Below are positions 58,308-64,000 of a stretch of DNA of 64,000 bases, in pieces; position 1 is the stretch's first letter; every line of letters begins with the position of its first letter. The notes beneath the pieces were generated by a model, which worked only from the letters and a program-made list of their open reading frames with translations, searched no databases and was not told where the DNA came from. The position numbers were made by a program, and so were the translations under genes. This DNA is from Alphaproteobacteria bacterium. Its GTDB lineage: Bacteria; Pseudomonadota; Alphaproteobacteria; Puniceispirillales; Puniceispirillaceae. Location of the stretch: contig JADHLI010000004.1 of the NCBI GenBank assembly GCA_016780775.1, forward strand, positions 1-64,000, written 5' to 3'.

Positions 58308-59192
58308 ATGGCTATCCCTTCATTTACTATGCGCCAATTGCTAGAAGCTGGCGTTCACTTTGGTCACCATACACGCCGCTGGAATCCCCGCATGGAGCCA
58401 TTTATTTTTGGCCAGCGCAACGGCATCCATATTCTTGATCTGCAACAGACTGTGCCATTATTGGCTCGCGCTCTAGAAGCGATGCGCGATACGGTAGCTA
58501 AAGGTGGCCGCGTTCTGTTCGTAGGTACCAAGCGCGTTGCCGCAGACAAAATTGCCGAAACAGCCCGTGATTGCGGCCAATATTATGTTAATCACCGCTG
58601 GCTAGGCGGCATGCTTACTAACTGGGCAACTGTTTCTCAATCTATCCGCCGCTTACGCGAATTAGAAGCGCGTTTGGAAGGGGATGAGGTTGGCCAGCTT
58701 GCCAAGAAAGAAATCCTGCAGCTGAATCGTGAACTCGATAAGCTTCAACTTACGTTGGGCGGGATTAAAGAAATGGGCGGTCTTCCAGATATGGTTTTCA
58801 TTTTGGATACTAACAAAGAAGATATCGCAGTTTTAGAAGCGAATAAGCTTGGCATTCCTGTAGTGGCGGTTATCGATAGTAACGCAAGCCCTGACGGCGT
58901 GGATTATCCAATTCCGGGCAATGATGATGCGATGCGTGCTATCAGCCTATATTGTGAGCTAGCACAAGGGGCTATCCTAGATGGGCTACAAGCTGAGATG
59001 GTTGCATCTGGCGGCGATGTTGGTGCTGCAGCAGAAGCCCCTGTTGAGCCTGTGCTAGCCGAAGCAGCGCCGGCAGAAACAGCTCCAGCAGAAGAAGCAG
59101 CGCCAGCTGTAGACGCTCCGGCAGTAGACGCTCCGGCAGAAGACGCTCCGGCAGAAGAAGCTGCGAAAGAAGAGCAGCCAACTGCGGTATAG
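58308..59192 (+). CDS. rpsB: 30S ribosomal protein S2 with Ala/Pro/Glu-rich C-terminal extension
   Basis: [44 protein letters not shown]-terminal [36 protein letters not shown]. Confidence 0.97.
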   Translation: MAIPSFTMRQLLEAGVHFGHHTRRWNPRMEPFIFGQRNGIHILDLQQTVPLLARALEAMRDTVAKGGRVLFVGTKRVAADKIAETARDCGQYYVNHRWLGGMLTNWATVSQSIRRLRELEARLEGDEVGQLAKKEILQLNRELDKLQLTLGGIKEMGGLPDMVFILDTNKEDIAVLEANKLGIPVVAVIDSNASPDGVDYPIPGNDDAMRAISLYCELAQGAILDGLQAEMVASGGDVGAAAEAPVEPVLAEAAPAETAPAEEAAPAVDAPAVDAPAEDAPAEEAAKEEQPTAV

Positions 59193-59335
59193 ATAACCAT
59201 CCTAATCCTTTACTGATTGGTGGCCCGAAACATGGTTGTCATAAAGGCTGGGTAGTCAAAGACAAAAGAAGGGCAGGCGCGAGATATAAGGCCTGCCTTC
59301 ATTAATCATTTAAAGACAAACAAGGAACTGAGATA

Positions 59336-60256
59336 ATGAGCATTACAGCAGCGATGGTGAAAGAACTCCGCGAGAAGTCTGGTGCGGGGATGATGGATTG
59401 TAAAAAGGCGCTGAATGAGACAGATGGGGATATGGATGCGGCCATTGATTGGCTGCGGACCAAAGGCCTTGCTGTAGCGGCGAAAAAGTCAGGGCGTGTA
59501 GCCTCAGAGGGCCTCGTGGCAATTGCCGTATCAGGCACAGCTGGCGCATTGATTGAGCTAAACTCTGAAACAGATTTTGTTTCTAGGAACGATGAATTTC
59601 AAGGATTTGCAAGCACGCTAGCAACACTCGCCCTAAATGCAGATAATCTGGATGGTCTGAACGCTATGGACTACCCTGAAACAGGTCGTAATGTTGCTGA
59701 TGAGCTTACCCAAAAAATAGCAACTATTGGCGAGAATATGACCCTGCGCCGGATGGAAAAGGTTATTGTCAGTGAAGGTGCAGTAGTGCCTTATATCCAT
59801 AACGCCGCAGCGGATGGCCTTGGGCGTATTGGCGTTCTGGTTGGCTTGCAATCTTCTGCTTCTGCTGATGTTCTCTCTGGTCTTGGCAAGCAGCTTGCGA
59901 TGCATATCGCAGCAACCTCGCCAGCCTCTCTATCTGTGGAAGACCTAGATCCAGCCTTGGTTGCACGCGAGCGTGATGTGCTTATTGAACAGGCTAAGGC
60001 TTCTGGCAAGCCTCAAGAAATTGCAGAGAAGATGGTCGAAGGCCGTATGCGTAAATTCTATGAAGAAGTTGTTCTTTTGGAACAGGTTTTCGTTATTGAC
60101 GGCGAGAGCAAGGTTAAAGATGTTATCGCTAAGGCAGCTAAAGATGCAGGCAGTGATATTGCACTGACAAGCTTCAAGCAGTTTGTGCTTGGTGATGGTG
60201 TTGAAAAAGAAGAAACAGATTTTGCTGCAGAGGTTGCCGCACAGCTTAGCAATTAA
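59336..60256 (+). CDS. tsf: translation elongation factor Ts
   Basis: MVKELREKSGAGMMDCKKALNETDGDMDAAIDWLRTKGL. Confidence 0.97.
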   Translation: MSITAAMVKELREKSGAGMMDCKKALNETDGDMDAAIDWLRTKGLAVAAKKSGRVASEGLVAIAVSGTAGALIELNSETDFVSRNDEFQGFASTLATLALNADNLDGLNAMDYPETGRNVADELTQKIATIGENMTLRRMEKVIVSEGAVVPYIHNAAADGLGRIGVLVGLQSSASADVLSGLGKQLAMHIAATSPASLSVEDLDPALVARERDVLIEQAKASGKPQEIAEKMVEGRMRKFYEEVVLLEQVFVIDGESKVKDVIAKAAKDAGSDIALTSFKQFVLGDGVEKEETDFAAEVAAQLSN

Positions 60257-60283
60257 GGCTCTATCTGAGCGTACATTTTAAGG

Positions 60284-60320
60284 CTCTGCAATTTGGATAG
60301 ATTTGCAGGGTCTTTTTTTA
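60284..60320 (+). terminator. Rho-independent terminator after tsf
   Basis: CTCTGCAA...TTGCAGGG stem followed by TCTTTTTTTA. Confidence 0.75.
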
Positions 60321-60403
60321 TGTTTCGCTTTTATCTTGGCGCGATTAATGCCATTATATCGTAGCTTTTTTTCTCCGTTATACGGAAATCAGGACTGAAC
60401 ACT

Positions 60404-61135
60404 ATGACAGCATCTTATCATTATAATCGTGTATTGCTGAAAATATCTGGCGAATTTTTGATGGGTAAGCAGTCCTATGGCATCGACACTGAAATGGTGG
60501 CGCGTGTTGCAAGCGAGATTAAAGCGGTTAGCGAGCAAGGTATTGAAATATGCCTTGTTATCGGTGGTGGCAACATCTTCCGCGGCGTGTCAGGGGCGGC
60601 AGCAGGAATGGAACGCGCTACCGGCGACTATATGGGTATGCTGGCAACGGTGATGAACGCGCTGGCGATGCAGAATGCACTAGAACAGGTGGATACCGAA
60701 GTTCGGGTGATGTCTGCCCTACCCATAAGCGCGGTTTGTGAGCCTTATATCCGCAGACGGGCGATGCGGCACATGGAAAAGGGACGCATTGTGATTTTTG
60801 CTGCAGGTACTGGTAATCCTTTCTTTTCTACCGATACAGCCGCTGCGTTACGCGCTTCTGAAATGGGATGTGATGCCTTGCTGAAGGGAACTAAGGTTGA
60901 GGGCGTTTACGACAAAGACCCGGAAAAAGATGCGAGTGCTAAACGGTTTGATACTCTGAGCTATATGGATGTGTTGGCTAAGGATTTAAAGGTAATGGAT
61001 GCGTCGGCTATATCGCTATCGCGTGAAAATAAAATCCCTATTCTTGTGTTTTCTATTGCGCAAGAAGGTGGGTTTGATGATGTTCTGCAACATAAGGGTG
61101 CCTTTACCCTTGTATCAGAGAAATCTGTGAGCTAG
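60404..61135 (+). CDS. pyrH: UMP kinase
   Basis: [35 protein letters not shown]-like motif; [32 protein letters not shown]. Confidence 0.97.
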   Translation: MTASYHYNRVLLKISGEFLMGKQSYGIDTEMVARVASEIKAVSEQGIEICLVIGGGNIFRGVSGAAAGMERATGDYMGMLATVMNALAMQNALEQVDTEVRVMSALPISAVCEPYIRRRAMRHMEKGRIVIFAAGTGNPFFSTDTAAALRASEMGCDALLKGTKVEGVYDKDPEKDASAKRFDTLSYMDVLAKDLKVMDASAISLSRENKIPILVFSIAQEGGFDDVLQHKGAFTLVSEKSVS

Positions 61136-61215
61136 AGGTGTATCACAATGACGCCTCACTTTAACGTCAACCCTATTTAAGCACTAAACTGGGCAAATAA
61201 AAAAGGAATGAGATA

Positions 61216-61767
61216 ATGTTAGATCTCGATGATGTAAAACGCCGGATGGAAGCTTCTGTATCAAGTCTAACAGGTGAGTTTGCAGGATTGCGGGCTGGAC
61301 GCGCAAATACAGGCATGCTTGAGCCGGTGACGGTTGATGCTTATGGCTCAAAGATGCCGCTAAATCAGGTGAGTAATATTTCGGTGCCTGAATCACGAAT
61401 GCTAACCGTCACTGTTTGGGATGCAGGTCTAATTCAGGCAACAGAAAAGGCGATACGGGAAGCTGGCTTGGGGCTAAACCCGCAAGCGGAAGGCAATGTT
61501 ATTCGTGTTCCTGTACCTGAATTAAGCGAAGATCGCCGCAAAGAAATGGTGAAAGTAGCTGGCAAATATGCTGAAGGCGGGCGTGTTGCGGTACGCAATA
61601 TCCGCCGTGATGCTATGGAAACTGTTAAGAAAGATGAAAAGGAAGGCGGTATGTCTGAGGATGAAAGACGTAGTCTTGAAGGGCAAATCCAAAAGTTGAC
61701 AGACAGCCATATCGAAACCATTGATGATATGCTGGCGAAAAAAGAGAAAGATATTCTCAGCGTTTAG
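61216..61767 (+). CDS. frr: ribosome recycling factor
   Basis: GLRAGRANTGMLEPVTVDAYGSKMPLNQVSNISVPESRML; VRNIRRDAMETVKKDEK. Confidence 0.97.
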   Translation: MLDLDDVKRRMEASVSSLTGEFAGLRAGRANTGMLEPVTVDAYGSKMPLNQVSNISVPESRMLTVTVWDAGLIQATEKAIREAGLGLNPQAEGNVIRVPVPELSEDRRKEMVKVAGKYAEGGRVAVRNIRRDAMETVKKDEKEGGMSEDERRSLEGQIQKLTDSHIETIDDMLAKKEKDILSV

Positions 61768-61821
61768 ATTTGCAGCGTGTATCTGAAGTTTAAAAAAATC
61801 TAGACTGTATTGGCATATTCG

Positions 61822-62550
61822 ATGAAGCTTAACCATCTAGCCATCATCATGGACGGAAACAGACGCTGGGCACGCATGCGCGCTCTTCAAGCTGCCGTTG
61901 GCCATGATAAAGGCGCGCAAACGCTAGAGATAATCGCGCGTGAGCTGGTTGGATTTAATGTGGACTATCTTACTGTTTTTGCCTTTTCTGCGGAAAATTG
62001 GCGCCGTTCAAAAATAGAGGTATTGGCGCTTTTGGAAATTATGCGCTCTTTTCTGCGCAGTAAGGTAGTAACGTTAATAGAAGATAATGTGCGCTTACAT
62101 ATTATTGGTGACCGCACTGCCTTTGATGAAGATATGCAAGGTTTATTTAAGAATGCTGAGGCGCAAACTGCCCATTGTACCGGCTTAACCTTAACGGTAG
62201 CCCTAAATTATGGTGGCCAGCAGGATATTGAAAGAGCCGCAGAGCGTATGGCTGAAGCACAGGCATCTGGGGGTGAGGAAAAGCCTTTTTTCTCTTATCT
62301 GGAAACCGCTTATTTACCTGCTGTTGACATGCTTATTCGCACTGGAGGTGAGCGGCGCTTATCAAATTTTCTACTTTGGGATTTAAGCTATGCAGAGCTT
62401 TATTTTACAGATGTATTTTGGCCAGATTTCAATGCTGAAGAGCTAAAAAAGGCTATTGGTAGTTTTTATCAACGCCAGCGCCGTTTTGGCGGCGATGGTG
62501 AGGGTGCTGCAGGGGATGAAACAGCTTCTACCGAAGAAAAGTTGGCTTAA
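61822..62550 (+). CDS. uppS: isoprenyl transferase (undecaprenyl diphosphate synthase)
   Basis: HLAIIMDGNRRWARMRALQAAVGHDKGAQTL; LTVFAFSAENWRRSKIEV; LIRTGGERRLSNFLLWDLSYAELYFTDVFWPDF. Confidence 0.96.
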   Translation: MKLNHLAIIMDGNRRWARMRALQAAVGHDKGAQTLEIIARELVGFNVDYLTVFAFSAENWRRSKIEVLALLEIMRSFLRSKVVTLIEDNVRLHIIGDRTAFDEDMQGLFKNAEAQTAHCTGLTLTVALNYGGQQDIERAAERMAEAQASGGEEKPFFSYLETAYLPAVDMLIRTGGERRLSNFLLWDLSYAELYFTDVFWPDFNAEELKKAIGSFYQRQRRFGGDGEGAAGDETASTEEKLA

Positions 62551-62553
62551 AGG

Positions 62554-63366
62554 ATGGCTGTTGACCGATCAGACTTGCGCGCGCGGTTATTCGGTTTTTT
62601 ATTTTTTCTGCCTATTTTACTCTCTATCGTAGCTGGTGCTCCTTATGTAGTAATTGGAATGGGACTAGCTGGGTTTTGGGTATGCTATGAGGCCTCGGCA
62701 TTGCTGGGGGCAGGGCAGGCGCTGGCGAGGCGGATAATTTCTATGCTGGCCTTTATGGGACTATTTCTGCTTCCTATTTTAGTGAATAAGGCCATATTAT
62801 CTGTGCTGGCCGCAGCCAGTATTGGCTTTATCTGTATTGCGTGCGCTTTTGCTATCTTGCAAACCAAAGAGCGAGTATTTATCCTTCTTCTTGGTGCCAC
62901 GCTTATCAGCCTTTCTTATGTTTCTATGCATCCTTTAGGCATATATATGCTGTTAAGTTTAGCGCTGATTATTTCGGCAAGTGATATTGGCGCGTATTTT
63001 TCTGGCCGGCTTATTGGGGGGCCTAAATTAGCGCCTTCGGTAAGCCCGTCAAAGACATGGGCTGGAAGTATTGGCGGGGTAGTTTGCGCGGTTATTGCGG
63101 CCGCATTTTTATTTTATCTTTTTGCTCGGTTACCTCTTTCTAGCCCTGCATTAGGGTTTGTTTTGTTAATAGCCGTGCTTTCACAAATAGGGGATTTGTT
63201 TGAATCCTCGATGAAGCGGCGTTTAGGCATCAAAGATAGCGGCCAGATTGTGCCCGGGCATGGCGGAGCGTTAGACAGGTTTGATGGCTATTTAACAAGT
63301 TTACCCGTGGCAGCACTTATGCTGTATTTTGATGCCCCTCTTATCGCTAGCTTGGCTATGTTGTAA
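62554..63366 (+). CDS. cdsA: phosphatidate cytidylyltransferase
   Basis: SASDIGAYFSGRLIGGPKLAPSVSPSKTWAGSIGG; LSQIGDLFESSMKRRLGIKDSGQIVPGHGGALDRFDGYL. Confidence 0.96.
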   Translation: MAVDRSDLRARLFGFLFFLPILLSIVAGAPYVVIGMGLAGFWVCYEASALLGAGQALARRIISMLAFMGLFLLPILVNKAILSVLAAASIGFICIACAFAILQTKERVFILLLGATLISLSYVSMHPLGIYMLLSLALIISASDIGAYFSGRLIGGPKLAPSVSPSKTWAGSIGGVVCAVIAAAFLFYLFARLPLSSPALGFVLLIAVLSQIGDLFESSMKRRLGIKDSGQIVPGHGGALDRFDGYLTSLPVAALMLYFDAPLIASLAML

Positions 63367-63386
63367 ATGCAGAATGGATAGTTTTT

Positions 63387-64000
63387 ATGACCGCTAGTAA
63401 GAGCATTACCATTTTAGGCGCAACAGGTTCGGTTGGCGGGAGTACTCTGTCGCTTGTAAGAGAGCACCCTGATAGGTTTGTTGTGCATGCATTAACAGCC
63501 AATAGCGATTATGAGGGACTGGCAAAGCTGGCATTGGAATTTAAACCTGCTCATGTTGTTATCGCAGATGAGGCATTTTATTCCCCCCTGTCTGAGACAC
63601 TAGCTGGCACCGGTATTGAGGTTTGTGCAGGTGCGCCTGCCTTGATAGAAATTGCGGCACAAAAGGTTGATTTAGTTGTTGGAGCCATTGTTGGTATTGC
63701 TGGGCTGGCACCAGTTTGGAATGCAGTTGAGGCTGGCCAAACCATCGCACTTGCCAACAAAGAGGCTTTGGTTTCAGCTGGGCATCTTATTATGCCAGCA
63801 GCACAGAAACATGGCGCAAATATACTACCGATAGACTCCGAACATAACGCTATTTTTCAGTGCCTTAGGCATGAACGGCAAGATGATATTGAGCGTATTA
63901 TTCTTACCGCTTCTGGTGGACCTTTCCTGCGGATGACACCTGCAGAAATGCGCCAAGTTACCATAGAACAGGCTTTGCAGCATCCAAATTGGTCAATGGG
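63387..64000 (+). CDS. dxr: 1-deoxy-D-xylulose-5-phosphate reductoisomerase, truncated by window end
   Basis: Translation from ATG 63387: MTASKSITILGATGSVGGSTLSLVREHPDRF...ALANKEALVSAGHLIMPAAQKHGANILPIDSEHNAIFQCL...ILTASGGPF. Confidence 0.95.
   Translation, partial: MTASKSITILGATGSVGGSTLSLVREHPDRFVVHALTANSDYEGLAKLALEFKPAHVVIADEAFYSPLSETLAGTGIEVCAGAPALIEIAAQKVDLVVGAIVGIAGLAPVWNAVEAGQTIALANKEALVSAGHLIMPAAQKHGANILPIDSEHNAIFQCLRHERQDDIERIILTASGGPFLRMTPAEMRQVTIEQALQHPNWSM

Noticed and set aside
58904-59200. Ala/Ser-rich antisense ORFs (58904-59200, 58972-59181)
   Set aside because: Complement of the rpsB low-complexity tail.
1-64000. tRNA, rRNA, tmRNA or known riboswitches
   Set aside because: Scanned intergenic gaps by eye and saw no convincing cloverleaf or known aptamer core; tRNAscan-SE/cmscan would be decisive.

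Overview
This 64 kb window looks like a chromosome segment from an alphaproteobacterium with moderate GC, probably a marine methylotrophy-capable lineage. The lineage is inferred from gene content and order, not from a search. The left part (about 1-35 kb) is mixed metabolic and accessory content: an alpha/beta hydrolase, a uronate-dehydrogenase-like gene plus cupin, two tandem RTX-repeat proteins, nagA, a P1-family peptidase next to panC, an RND efflux pair, dinB, the sarcosine oxidase operon soxBDAG, a non-pyrrolysine MttB-family methyltransferase, and a DMGDH/GcvT-type dehydrogenase. The right part (about 34-64 kb) is conserved core: dapA, smpB, folK, rpoZ, rsh, pdxJ-acpS-lepB-rnc-era-recO-parC, bpt, ilvA, hemB, proS, lolCE/lolD, dnaE, rpsB-tsf-pyrH-frr-uppS-cdsA-dxr. 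No rRNA, tRNA, CRISPR array or intact mobile element was recognised. The most unusual signal is a set of at least six short tandem-repeat arrays in intergenic DNA. Units are 11-24 bp, the unit sequence differs at every locus, and the arrays abut or include start and stop codons (nagA, tauE-like, folK, parC/bpt, hemB/ilvA, proS). Other points of interest are the duplicated RTX units that share upstream and terminator elements, a panC-adjacent putative beta-aminopeptidase gene, and a structured rpsB leader.
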